From: Polytrichum commune
Taxonomy: Eukaryota > Streptophyta > Polytrichopsida > Polytrichales > Polytrichaceae
Assembly (NCBI GenBank): GCA_950295325.1
Contig: OX485806.1
Coordinates: forward strand, 51,147,169-51,211,168
Length of the DNA stretch: 64,000 nucleotides
Reading direction: 5' to 3'
The position numbers and the translations under genes are program-made. Under the pieces are notes generated by a model. That model was given only the letters and a program-made list of their open reading frames with translations, was not told where the DNA came from and did no database searches. Below, piece after piece: positions 13,101 to 25,045 of the stretch; within the stretch, counting starts at the first letter, position 1; every line of letters begins with the position of its first letter.

Positions 13101-14520
13101 GGAAAATTTGCCAATTGGGACAAAGTGGGAGGTGAAAGAGACCAATGGATGTTTATCTTTGTCCTTATCATTTTGACGTTTGTAGATTTTTGTCTATTAG
13201 CAAACTATCTTATGTTTTCACAATTATTCATAACAAATTGGATCATGCAAGAAAAACCTTCCCATGCATTGCAAACAAACCAAATCCACTAAGCATCTCA
13301 TGCATTTTCTAGGCAATTTAGAATACACATGGGCATTTAAAGAAATGCCCACATGTACTTGTTAGAACCCCATAATAATATGAGACATAGTGTTTAACAC
13401 ACCCCATATTAATATGAGAAGCTTCTCCACCTAAATACAAGTGCTTAATGAATGATCCGTAGTGTCATCTTCATGTACTCCACAAAGTTGGCATTCACCA
13501 AGAATTTTCAATTATTTTCTCCACTTACCTATAAGTTATCCCCTTGAAATTGTAAACTATATAATAAGCTAGCCAAACATTAAATGTGATAATATTTTTG
13601 CTTTCCCACTTGACTTTAGCTTAGCGTAAAAGTTCATTTAAAAAAATGGCATGCACACCATTGATGCTATCTAGTTTCAAGCCTAGTTGGCAAAGGACGT
13701 GGCAGGGTTTAAAAATAGAGGTTTTAAGCCTCAAACATTGACCCTCACATTGGTACCTAAAGATGAGGCAAGAATGGAGGACCTTTAAAAATGTGCCTCT
13801 AACCTTTGTGATTGGTTGTTTTTAGTCTTGACTATGAGGGCACAAGGAACTTCATTAACACAAACCGATGATAAGATAGATGAGTGGTAAGGCATTTGGA
13901 GATGGGACAAAAAATATCCAACATGACATTGCTCAATAAATAAAACAATGAACATGTGTGGAAACTACTTAACTAAAACCTACTCATAACTCTCTTAAGC
14001 AAGTTATCGTAGATGCATCGTATAGCAAGGTGCCTCCACTATAACGGATAGAGCTTTACTGGGTATTTAAGAAAAACTTTGGTTATTTAAGAAAACCATT
14101 TGGGATGGACCTTAAGCCACATTATAAAAACAAAGCATGCTAAGTATGCAAGAGTAGAAATCAGATCCGGTGATGAACACTGTGAAGCTGCTAATTGTGC
14201 CTCAGCCATTAACACACTCACTGAAGTTGTTGATACAATCTCCAAGTAGCTTTAATCATTTAATTGTTTAAAGAGAGCTTGATTAACCCTTAAAGGACAT
14301 ATGCTTTCCCAATACCACGCCCAAAATATCTTTTAAAATTCATTTTAAGCATGATTAACCAATTAATTTACATAGGCTCTATTCTAAAGAAGTATAGATC
14401 TTGCTAAGGTGCTCGATTTGGCATTCTAAAAACCCCATTTGGTGCAATGGAGTAGAAGTTTTGAACAAGATTCTCCCAAAATAATACCAAGCCCGTGGGG
14501 CAGCATTGTCCTTTAAGGGT
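10151..14520. other. AT-rich intergenic DNA, no supported gene
   Basis: The longest ORFs (110 codons at 10173, 76 and 61 codons on minus) show no family motif and no plausible exon structure. Around 11490-11950 a loose run of CAAGACTTAGA-like and ACCAAAG-like words recurs, suggesting a decayed low-complexity repeat. 12300-14450 resembles old transposon debris without a diagnosable domain. Confidence 0.4.
11229..11251. repeat. (AT)n microsatellite
   Basis: Uninterrupted AT dinucleotide run of 23 bp. Confidence 0.9.
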
Positions 14521-14523
14521 TAA

Positions 14524-15071
14524 GGGCCAAGTTCCATGTGCCGGTCCCGGTTCATTTTTTAAGTGGGTGAGAAACGGGTGACATCATCCAAAAAATGGGT
14601 GATGTCACCCATTTTATGGAAGGGTACTTCTATGTGGGGTGCCGGTTTACTTCGATTTCCTACTTTCTAACTAAATTTGGTGAGTGATAAGAGATGACAC
14701 TTTATGAAGGTCACCGGCAATGAAGGTCATCTAGATTCTAAAAACATCATAAAATACACGCTCCCTAGGAATACTCCTCAAAAGAAGGGACTAGAAGAAC
14801 AAAGTGGCTTTTAGTATCCAAGGGTGTACCCTAGGTGACCGGCCGATCTGGTCACCGGAGCTTTCTAACCGGCACATGTCCTTCTTGTGACAGTTAGGAC
14901 CGCCGGTCCCTTGGCACCCGTTCTTGCACAACACAAAATGTGGGACACCCATCCATGGGGGGTACCGGTCCTTGGGTGAGAAGGATGGGCACATGGCACC
15001 ACCCTCTTTTCAACGGCCCACCCATTTATTTTGAAAAAAATGGATCGGGACCAACACATGGAACTTGGCCC
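14524..15071. mobile_element. Tourist/PIF-Harbinger-like MITE
   Basis: A 548-bp element with terminal inverted repeats. The left end reads GGGCCAAGTTCCATGTG..GGTCCCG...CATTTTTT and the right end is its reverse complement with about four mismatches in 40. It is flanked by a 3-bp TAA duplication (14521-14523 and 15072-15074). A 3-bp TAA/TTA target and a GGG-start terminus fit PIF/Harbinger-derived Tourist elements. No transposase ORF is present, so it is non-autonomous. It ends about 1 kb upstream of the TROL start codon. Confidence 0.75.
14577..14611. repeat. Internal hairpin in the Tourist-like MITE
   Basis: GGGTGACATCATCC and GGGTGATGTCACCC are inverted copies with one mismatch over 14 bp, separated by 7 bases. 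They lie just inside the left terminus of the MITE and could form a stem-loop. Confidence 0.7.
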
Positions 15072-15271
15072 TAAGAGTGTGAGAGCGGGGACAACCCACC
15101 CAATGGGTTCCCTCTAAATTGGAAACTTTGTCCCTGCTCTCCCGCCTTGGATAAACCTGCTTCCAGACCCCATTTCCCCATCCATCCAATTTTTATAATA
15201 GCTGCCCTTCCAAAAAAATAATTTGAGCATCTGACGGGTTAGATGCCTATGCCCCTGCACAACCCCCTTCA

Positions 15272-15825
15272 GGGGTTGTTTACACTAGGGATCATGAAGC
15301 CATCCCAAGGCCTTGTAAAATCTATGACTGGTTGTTGAACTCGTCCTAGGACCACTTCGGTTTACACCAAGGAAACAATGGTTAGAGTGACCATGGAGTT
15401 CAAGGTCCCCAAAAGACATATTTTAAGGCCTACATTATCCATTGACATGATCCAATTGATATTGAGGTGGGAGAAGCAAAAAATGTGCTTTGGTAAAAAA
15501 AAAAGGCTAGGGGCTCATGATAGAGAACTGTTGTTATAATAGATTTTTTATTGATTATATTTTTGGGAAAAAGAAGATGATGACAAGAGAATGATCAAAC
15601 TTAATTTTTTTCCAAAACTGCCCTTTTAGAGCATATATTAAAAAATTAACACATTTATTTTTTGATGCATGGTCATTCTTCTTGGTCCACATTCAATTTA
15701 GACCTAGTGAGGGGCCCAAAGACTTTGTAAATTGATTTTTGAAGAAATCGGACCATGTAAGTTGGGCCATCAAGTCGGACCATGGAAAAAAGGCATCTTC
15801 CATGGTCCATCCTGTAAACCGGCCC
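15272..15825. mobile_element. Second candidate MITE with imperfect ends
   Basis: The left end GGGGTTGTTTACA and the reverse complement of the right end, GGGCCGGTTTACA, match imperfectly. Both are flanked by TCA (15269-15271 and 15826-15828). At 554 bp it is about the size of the neighbouring MITE. The terminal match is weak (roughly 16 of the first 25 bases) and the duplication is only 3 bp, so chance is possible. Confidence 0.35.
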
Positions 15826-16079
15826 TCAGTGGGAGCCGGCGACTTGACTTGACTCGGACTTCTCAAGGGATAATATATGGATGGATGCTCTCTTAGTACG
15901 TGGCAGGCAAGGAGGTCATGTCAAGGATGCTTCCAGCTCTCCCAAACCACTTACATTCTGTTGTGTCTGCCCAGAGATTTGGACTCGCAAATTATGACTC
16001 ATATTTTCTAGGTACACATAGAGGCCGCTCTGTTACTCCGGGTGATTTCGGAGAGTTTTGTGAATAATCTTCGTCGACG

Positions 16080-19000
16080 ATGGAGTCCTTGTCTCTATCT
16101 CGTGTTACATCCCCTTTCTCATCTTCCCATCCTCGCTCCAAGTCTCCTTCCTACGGTAATTCAAGACGGTCTAACGTTCCTCTCTACCGCACGGGTGGTT
16201 TAGTTCCAAGTTCAGGATTAGCTGGTTTGGTTTCTGCAGTGGCTTCTGTCAATTCAGTCCACACTGCTCTAGCCCTGAATTATGACGATTTTGTCAACAA
16301 CGTTAAGGATACGGCCCTCGGCGCTGCAGACTCATCTTCGGACAGCTTCAGCTTGATGAATATGGAGTTGCCAAATTTGAGTCTACCAGATTTTTATTTT
16401 AGTTTTATTGCTGCCAACCCTCTTGCCATTATTGTGGGCCTCGTGGGTGTTTCGATTCCGTTGATAGCTTTCCGAGCATCTGCTGGACCACGAAATTCCG
16501 GTGTAGTTTCTGCTGTAGAAACGTATGCACAGCTTTCTGGAAAGGAGGAGAATGCTCAGCTTCTTGATATTAGAGCATCCGAGGAAGTTAAAGAAAATGG
16601 TCAAGCTGATCTGAAATCTTTGAGGAAGAGAATTATTCAGGTGCCCTATGCAGCTGAAGATGAAACATTCGTCGACACTGTGCTTGCGAAGTGCAAAGAT
16701 GTTGAGAACACTGTTCTCTACATTTTAGACAGGTGAGCTTGAATTCTCACCCACAAAAATATTTTGCAATTTTTAGATAAATTTGCTCTATAGTGTTTCT
16801 GTCATCGTGGAGTTTGATGTCAATCTAGTCACGGCAAGAAACATGGGAATGAGTTCGTGTCACCTACATTGACTTCTTATCTTCGTACACAGACAACAAA
16901 TATGTTCTTTGAAATGGTAAGCATCTCCTTGTAGTCACTCTTCATTCTGCGGCTGACCACCCAATTGAGATATCACAGAAACCCTTTGTCAATGTCGGAG
17001 GCGAACAATTTAGATAACTCTTAAGGATCTATTTTGTTCCAGAAGGAGAGCATGGGATACAGAATCGTTACGGGATGCTGGGTGCTCACCAATGTCCCTA
17101 AAGTTGTGGAACAATTTCGACCAACACATTTTAGTTGTGACTGCATACTCTGCACTAGATGTTGTTATAAATCCCCCAATTCTCATTAGTGTTGCTGTAC
17201 ATTTCAGTCATTGAGATCAGTCAGGATTATATCAAGAAAACATTGAGATTAGAACTTCTGGGGATTCGGTGTTGTGTACAGTTCTGATGGAAGGGCAACA
17301 AAAGTTGCAAAGCTTCTAGTACAGTGCGGATTCAAGGGGGCTTATGCAATCAAAGGCGGTGGAGAGGCATGGAAGGTCAGTGATTTGCACCTGATAATAT
17401 GTACTTGAACTTGTTTAGTGATGAATGTATCTTCCTGGTCGTGGTTTTCTCAATCTGCGATGGTGGTATTCTAGGTGAAGCCGTTTGTGTGCTATGTACC
17501 TTTTGACCAACAGAAAGCTGTTTCGAGTGCGCAGGAAAATGAATTGCCATGGGCTGTGCCCAAGACAATTATCTCTCTAAACTTGAGGGATCTTCTGGGT
17601 GACGTTGGTGGAGGTAGGAAGGTATAAATTTCAACCTGTTGGCAGTTTTCAATGATGGTGTTATACAGAGATGTGACCTTACGGATTGTGAAATTGCTAG
17701 GCTTTAGTAGTCAAGGATGGTATGTAACGCAGTTTTGAAGCGAAAATTTATCCCGGCAGTGTTGCTGTAAAATAGACTTCTTTTAAGTGTAAGACCTAAA
17801 ATCTTTACGTAACCTGTCTTGAGTCCATACTAATTCCCTATTGCGACTGAGTTACTTGGGTTTACTTGAAGGGATTTTGTCACACTTGAGAGATCCTGGA
17901 GTGTCAAAAACGATTCATGGTGTGTTTGCAGGAGACATCTGGAGTACTACCAGCAGCACTTGGAGTAGCTGCAGCTGCTGGTGCTAGTTTTGTAGTTCTA
18001 TCAGAGGTTCACTTCCTTTGCCTTTTCACTCTTCGACCTGCTGGCCTCCTATCTTTGTTAAGTCACTTTACTTTGTGGTGATCCATGATGACTTTACTGA
18101 GAAGAGTATCTTCAAGTCTGTCTATATCCACTTTGTCGTTTTGAGTGTGAACATGGATTATAGACTTATAAGTGAACAGCTTCTGGCCCTCAAGGTGGAT
18201 ACATTGGAATCTGAAACATGCAAGTACAAATGTACTTTTCACAGCACACAGAGAAGTTTGTTTAATCTAGAGAGAGGAGTCATTTTTGCTGATTCTGTCC
18301 AACTGAACTTTTCTGTGCAAGTGAAACAACCCTTTCCTGCAATGAAAGGAGTATAAATTGCTGATTTAAGTTCTGGATGGCTTGAGCAGGCAGAAACAGC
18401 ATTGCAGCTTGTGGGATCAGCTGCGTTGGTGCAGCTGTTTGTGAATAAGTTTCTGTTTGCAGAGGTGACCTTACCTTTTAAGTCCAGGGGCAGAATCTGG
18501 ACTCTCAATTGCAGTTTCTTTTTTTAGATTGGTTGCACATTCAACATGTCTTCAAATTTTTAGTAGCTGTTAGGTTAACCTTGATTTTCTTGGGAGAATA
18601 ATAGTTCTAACTAAATATCTTTGAGATGTGCCTTTTGGGAATTTTATATGAATATAGAACTTGGGGGGGTGGGGGCGGGGTGGCTTTTGGGCATGCAGGA
18701 TCGGCAGAAAACTTTTGCGGACATCTGGACATTTCTAGATTCTAAAATAGCCCCCATGGATCTGGTTGATGAACTAAAGGTATTTATATCATGTGGCATT
18801 CTCCCTCCCTGGACACAATTTTCATGAGCTGAAGGATTATACCATATACAAGCTTTTGAATTAGAAATGAAGGACTGGTAGTAGAGTTTGTTGTGATGTG
18901 TAGCACTGTCATCTACCTACATTTGTGGTATCATGTTATGCTTGAAATTCTGAGTTGAGCTTCTATGGAGAGTGCATCTATGTGTACTCAATGCAAGGTC

Positions 19001-20000
19001 TCTGTTGTCTTAGGAAATTGGAACAAAGGTTCTTCCACTTAATGGAGATGATAAAGCAGCTGTCCAGAACGGGGCTACCATAATTGGGAAAAAGGTGCAA
19101 GAGGTAGAATCAAATGTCTCAGAAGCCTTGCCAGAAGAAATGGTGGTGGAGCTGGAAAGTTTGAAAGACAAACTGGCTTTGAATGCAAACCAAGTGACGC
19201 CCAAAGTGAATTCTCCTGATGTGAATATAGTAAATTCAATGTCTACTAGTGTGAAGTTCGTGACTCTCAAAGCTGAAGGAAAATCCTTGGATTCAAACGT
19301 GGTAGACTTTATGGCTTCTAGTGTAGAGCCATTTTTCAGAGAGGGAAACTCTTCAGATGCAAATGTGTTGGGCTCAATGGCTGCTAATGGAGTGCCGTTC
19401 ATTCCTGAAGCAAAATTTCCAGCTGTTGCAGAAGAGAATAGTGGAGTTTCTGAGGTGGTTTCAACAAGTTCCAAATATTTGCCCAGGTCGCTAACGCCTC
19501 TGTCACCATACACCAAGGTAATCTTTTCTACAATTTTGGTAAGAAGTTACACTTGTAATTGTGCTTTGAGTGCAAGAGATATGTGATATCCATGAGTTTT
19601 TGAGTGTAGACAATTGAAAAGTAGATGTTTACAATTCATTTGGAGAAGAAGGCACTGGTTGCATCCCTTGAGTCATCAAAGAATCAGAGAGTGTTTATAC
19701 TAAGTATTGGAGTGGATAGCTCATGAAGTTTATGCCAAATTTGGAACCCCTAAAATAGCCATATTTCCAATTTAATTTCTTAGTCTCAACATCTATCCCT
19801 TTCAAAAATTGGTGTAACTTGTTAAATTCAGTGTAGTCTACATTAAATGGCATTAAACAGTGTAGTTCAGCATGATGCTTGAAGGTCATTTAGACAGTTC
19901 ACATTTCATTAGATTTTATGGTCAGCTCATACACTTCACCTGTGGGTTGCAGTACTCAGGAATGAAGCCCCCATCGTCTCCAATGCCATCAAGGCCTTGA
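16080..20000 (+). CDS. TROL: TROL, thylakoid rhodanese-like protein (STR4 family), 8 exons
   Basis: Nuclear gene for a chloroplast thylakoid membrane protein that in Arabidopsis anchors ferredoxin-NADP+ reductase (FNR) at the end of photosynthetic electron transport. Exons by eye: 16080-16732, about 17253-17375, 17514-17621 (acceptor 17475 also possible), 17932-18006, 18390-18464, 18699-18779, 19014-19517 and 19953-20000 with TGA; about 555 residues. Residues 1-60 are Ser/Arg-rich, like a plastid transit peptide. A first membrane segment spans about 105-131. The rhodanese-like domain starts near 145 (AQLLDIRA) and has YILDR where an active enzyme has its Cys loop, as expected for non-catalytic TROL. 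Exons 4-5 form a second hydrophobic region (LGVAAAAGASFVVLSE, LVGSAALVQL). The C-terminus LTPLSPYTK plus YSGMKPPSSPMPSRP matches the FNR-binding module. Exon 1 ends in phase 2, whereas the only AG before exon 2 gives phase 0, so that junction is unresolved. Other junctions are phase 0 GT-AG. Confidence 0.9.
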
Positions 20001-20547
20001 GGTGTTTGGCATTGAAGTCAAGGTGTTGTCCACCTTGAGAGATCAGTCCTGAAAATGGGCAATGCTAGTAGTCCAATAATGAGGTGAAGATATTTTAGCT
20101 GGTGAAGGTGCACAGCTGGATGATTGGTCTTTGTTGTGCTGGTTACAGCACGTTTGACATTGTTTAGGTGGTTTGAACCTATGAATTCAGGGTACTTATC
20201 TCTTGTTCTTATCATTTATTGGAGTGATGCCCAGAGAATGGTGTGCACGTTTGTAGTGCAAGGCGTTTTGTTTGCCGCCTGTCATTGTTCATCACAGTAC
20301 TTGCATCTCCCTGTGCTGTTGAGCATTTATCATACTTTACCCTTCATTCTTTTTCGGCCAATATATCCTTGGAAATGAATTTCAGAACACCTTATTTGCC
20401 TAGGAGCATGTCCCCAACATAAAATTTCCTTCATGTGCCAATTTACCTCAATTTGCAAGTTTTCAGTGAAGATTGATGAATGGCCTGTTTAGCTCTTAAC
20501 AGCCTGATCAACCAAAATGTGGACGATGGGAGGGGGGTAGTCCCGCG

Positions 20548-21781
20548 TCACTGAGGTGCTGTAAACGGGCCCTGTGTGGTCGCGGGCAGGGCAAATATAC
20601 ACTGTCAATCCATGTGAGCTGAGGTGGCACTGCCTGGCTGCCAACAAAACTTGCCGCAGTGTGGGTGGGGCCGGCTCGAAGTTTGCAAGGTCCAGCCTGC
20701 TACATCCGTTTTTCACTTCAAACTTGAAGCATGTTGTTGGGGTGGAGGAGGAGCTGAGTTTTCTTCATTTAGGGGTGTCATCAGAAAATTAGATTTGACG
20801 AACATACAAGTTCATGCATCCATTGAATTATGTGCAGACGAAGTGGTGAAGTCGGACCTTCAGAGAAGATTACTTAGTTGGACCGAGAAAAATTATGATT
20901 GTTGCAGTGCGCGCTTGAACCTGAAACTGACACCACAATCTGATAACTCGGTGTTCAGAAACACCAGGCTCATAATCTCGGAGGTGAATTCACTGCTACT
21001 GATTCTTTCTGCAAAGGTGTAAATATCAAGCTTGAGTCTTGAGGATTGACAAGATGGCCTCCGTGCAAGCCATGTGCAGCGGGAGGAGCTTCTCTGTGTT
21101 GTTCCACTCTTCATCCAATATTTAATTTCAACCAGCTATATTTGATGTATCCAACAACACCCCAAAGTAGTAGAAGTCATCTGCAAGAACAAACAACAAT
21201 CCAAAAAAACATGTCTACCCACCTGATTTTGCACAGTGCTCCAAGTTTCATAACGGCCTTCTATGAGCTCTAATGCTAAGTCATTTTCTTTGGAGATCAA
21301 GTCACCTTGCAAACCACTTTGAGATTCATCACGAGCACTGGAGAAACTCAACCATCAACACCTCGCTAGTGAGCGGATCTACTAGAACCACCTCAATGCC
21401 CACTTAACTTAATCCTTAAAAACTGTAAACCCTCTCTCGCTTGTAGTACACAAGAGTCCTCCTCGTCCTTCAACCCAAAATACTTTCCTTGGGAGGATCA
21501 AATTCAACACCTCTTGCAACTTAACTTGCAACCCATCCCAACTCAACAAGCTCCTCCTGCACCGCGACGACACTCTTCAAGTTTGAAGTAAAAATAGAAA
21601 GTGGCAGGCTAGAGTTCGCAGGCTTCTCGAGCCAAGCCCCACCTGCACTGCGGCAAGTTCTACTCACAGCTAGATAGTGCCACATCGGCTCACTGAGGCC
21701 GCTAGATGGACCTAGATGGATTAATGGTGCAGATTGGCCCTGCCCGCAACCACACAGGGCCCGTCCACAGCGCCTCAGTGA
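20548..21781. repeat. Large inverted repeat (fold-back element) downstream of TROL
   Basis: The left arm (about 20548-20760) and right arm (about 21540-21781) are inverted copies of about 215-240 bp. Both contain TCACTGAGG.GCTGT, ACGGGCCCTGTGTGGT.GCGG, AACTTGCCGCAGTG, ACTTCAAACTTGAAG and AGGAGGAGCT in matching reverse order. The roughly 780-bp centre has no recognisable coding region. Long terminal inverted repeats suggest a fold-back or MULE-type non-autonomous element, but no target duplication was found. Two LTRs inserted in opposite orientation would look similar. Confidence 0.7.
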
Positions 21782-22470
21782 CTTGGTTTGAGGACGATGG
21801 GCTTGTGAAATGCACACGGGTTTGTGAGGGTGGAGGGTCCCATGGAATGTTTGGTGCCAGGGCACGAACCTGCCAAGTATACATCATTTCCTGCCATGAT
21901 TAAGAGGAGACATGGCACTATCAATCTGGTTGCTTGGATCTAACTCAGCTCGCAAAGGTTATGGCTACGTGGGTTTTCTCTTCAGCTTCATTGAAGCTCT
22001 TGTCAATTGCGGCGTAATGATTCAATGCTGTTTGCTGGGGATTGAATGCCAACGGTTGAGCCATTGTTGAGAAGGCACCATGAGAACTGAATAACCCATG
22101 AACTGAATCTCAGCATTTATTTGCTTAGTCCTCAAGACAGGCCACCAACAAAAAGCCTGCACCAGCTGTATCAACTAGCAAGAAACGAACAATACCTACT
22201 TTTTCTACCAAATTTTGATCTTGATGGTGGTCATGCTGAAGATAATGATGAAGTATTAACATTTTAGTAATGCTTTGGTCTCACAACTTTGTTTTTTTTT
22301 TTATCATTAACGATTTAGTGACACTAGTTCTAATGCTTTGGTCTCACAAATTTGTCATTATCATTAACGATTTAGTAATATTAGTTTTAAGGCTTTGTTA
22401 ACAAATTTATGACAGAAGTTAAGTGGTAGTTCGGACTTCATTACCAATCAGATCATTATCTACTATTCAT
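21782..22470. other. No gene seen
   Basis: Mixed-composition DNA without usable ORFs. At 22265-22395 a short segment (ATGCTTTGGTCTCACAA...TTAACGATTTAGTGA) is present twice about 65 bp apart. Confidence 0.4.
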
Positions 22471-22479
22471 GTGTTCATA

Positions 22480-22660
22480 TGATCTAAGTGGAGTTGATTG
22501 CTAAGGACTAGGTTTGGAATCCATAAGATCTGGGGTTCCAATTCCCTTTATCCCCATTTTTCCTAAGCTAGCATTTTAGGCACTTGGAACATCCATGTTG
22601 GGCCCTACTTACGAGTAGGTTTGACTGCTCACTATGTAGATTTTTTTTAATATTATTATA
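22480..22660 (+). mobile_element. tRNA-derived SINE-like sequence
   Basis: GATCTAAGTGGAGTTGATTGCTAAGG resembles a Pol III A box region, here counted as two adjoining parts of under 20 bases each. About 45 bp on, GGTTCCAATTCCC (22534-22546) is one base from a B box, GGTTCGAATCCC-like. The unit ends near a T run at 22642-22649. That order and length fit a short plant SINE or an eroded tRNA. No cloverleaf could be confirmed. Confidence 0.35.
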
Positions 22661-23159
22661 TAGCTATTGATGGTATTTTTGGTGATGTTATGACAATTCT
22701 GTAACAAGTGAAATATCCTGTTACTAACAATATAGTCTCAATTTTGGAATGCATTTTATATTAGAAACTTCAGCACCAAAAATACCATGTATTTCTAATG
22801 GCATTTTTCTAATGTTTTTGTTACATAATCGTTATAGTTATGTCATGCATTTTTTTCAATTTATTGTATATTATCTACAAAAATCAATTGTAATTGGGTA
22901 ATAAACATGTGACAATTTTGTTGATAGATTGTTAATATAGGCCTGATAGCTAGTAGTGATGGGACTTGTGGTAGTTGTGAGCCCATACTTCGAGTTGAGT
23001 TGGAAGATCAAGAGCCTCAAGCTCTAACATTACCAAACCCAATGGTGTTTACTGTGTACCAGAAATCGAGGCCCAGCAAAAGACGGTCATAACCCTAACT
23101 TGTGTGTAGTGCCCTTGCAAGCCGTGACCTTGCCTCAACCTTAGCAAACCTTGTATCAG

Positions 23160-23300
23160 CTTGGGCTGGAGCGCCATGTCGCACGCTGGGATGCCACGTC
23201 ACCACGTTGGAGCGCCAAGTTGCCACGTCATATACAACGGCCACGTCATCCTTTGAGGTCACGTCATGCGGCCGTCAGAAGCCCCATCATCATGCCCACT
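23160..23300. repeat. Cluster of CACGTCA motifs
   Basis: Several GCCACGTCA or TCACGTCA words occur within about 140 bp of GC-rich DNA. ACGT cores are bZIP-type sites in plants, but no gene follows closely, so this may simply be a short degenerate repeat. Confidence 0.35.
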
Positions 23301-23462
23301 CCTTTGTTACAATGCACATCACATCAGTTGCCCATGCGTTGCATCATGACATCGTAGTACCATAAGGACCATGTGGACCACGGTTGACATCCATCCACCA
23401 AGGTAACCTAATCACCCTTAGGGACTGGTTTTTCCATATGTCTCTTAAAACCTTCATTCAGC

Positions 23463-23915
23463 CACCCATGATGATTGATCATAACTTGGACACTCCAGAA
23501 TTGTGCCGCAATGAAGTGACTTTCATCAAGTGATGCCATTGCAACAATGATGCAGTACAAAGTTTATGGCCAAGATTATAGTGTCGTGTGTTTATTTTTA
23601 GACCTCCATTGAACCATGTTTCTGATTGATTGTAACCTAGATACTCCGAATTTTTGCCGCAATGGAGTGTCTTGCATCAAATGATGTGATTGCAACAATG
23701 ATGTAGTGAAGGGTTTACGGCCAAGATCATAGTGTTGAGCGATTGCTTTTCAAACCTCCATTGAACCATGCTTCTGATTGATCATAACCTAGGCATTTAC
23801 TGATCATCATGGATTTGTGCCGCAATGGAGTGTCTTGCATTCAGTGATGCGAATGCAACGTTGATGTAGTGAAGCCATATAGGCAAAATCATTATATCAA
23901 GCGTTCAATCCACAC
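23463..23915. repeat. Tandem triplication, unit about 151 bp
   Basis: Three head-to-tail units start with GATTGATCATAAC-like sequence at 23473, 23624 and 23776. Each contains TTGTGCCGCAATG, TGATG..ATTGCAAC and GGCCAAGAT.ATAGTG. The third unit has about 15 extra bases after ATAACCTAGGCA. No ORF runs through it. Confidence 0.8.
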
Positions 23916-24780
23916 ACGATGGTTATAATCATCCTCAATGATTATGATTTTCATATTTTTTATAGATTTGCATTCAACCATCATGTCATGGTATGTGGCG
24001 TCGGCGGCTATATCGCATCCGTGGGGTTTCATCCATTAAGATTTGGATGGATGAACCCTAGAAATTAGAGAGATGCTCCTAAGTGAGGAGCCTTCTCTTT
24101 GGCTTGGCATTCTTGTCAAATCAAACCTTATGAATGAATGTGTGGAGAGAGCTTGTGTAAGGTAAAGATTGCATGTTTTTGCAAAAAAATCTTGAGTCCT
24201 TCTCCCCTTACTTACACTCTTGGATTCTCCCGTGGTGGAGTGAGAAGTAATTTGACTCATTGTGTGCATTTGAAGAGAGAGATTAAAGCTCTTGCTACGG
24301 TTTGACTCTCTTCGTTTTCATTTGGCAAGAATGCATTCATTTTTTTTCCTTCATTCTTGAGATATAACATGCAAGAGAAAGCATGAGGACAAGGAGTGAC
24401 AAAGTTGCGGAGTATCTGAAGCGAGGAACACCGCAGATTTACGAAGCAACAAGAAGAAAAATGTTTGCTTGTAAATGACACATCGAGGTGAATTGTGTGA
24501 TAAATTATTAAATTGTCCATAAAATTTCTTGTCATTTGATTACTTACAAGCTTGAATTCATGCCCTTTTATTTTGACAACAAATTAGTGTAGGTAGTTGG
24601 CTTCAGTGAACTAACTCATTATGGGGTTATGCTTACAACTCAGAATCAACATTATCGTTCCTCATCTCCAAGAACATCAAAAGGGTACGTTGAATCAGTG
24701 GTAGCTCTCGACAAGGTTTTTTAGCCTACCTCAGCGTGGGGGACTGCTACTCAATCTTATGTTCGTTGAATAAAATCATT
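23916..24780. other. Leader or LTR debris upstream of the gypsy element
   Basis: No ORF of note. CATCCATTAAGATTTGGATG near 24030 forms a short hairpin. The position just before the gag remnant suggests the 5' LTR and leader of the gypsy element, but no matching 3' copy exists in the window to prove it. Confidence 0.3.
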
Positions 24781-25045
24781 TGACGATATGGAGGAAAAAT
24801 GACAAGGAAGAATCCGGAACCGGTTTTTTTGTTAAGGAGGGATCATTTTTCTACAACATTGTAAAATTCAGTTTCGAATGTAGATGAGGAAAAAACATAA
24901 ACACAATTCCAATTTTAATGATTAATATGCGTTCGAGCTGTCGTCCCAATATTTAGAGCACAAAACGCTCTAGATTTATGAACAATGAAGAGATGCTTAT
25001 TAGATGGAGTTACGCTAGGTGGAGCGGTACTGGAAGATTTGAGTA

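Noticed and set aside
18018-18356. 112-codon plus ORF between TROL exons
   Set aside because: It lies in the intron between exons 4 and 5, which have clean GT-AG borders and join in phase 0.
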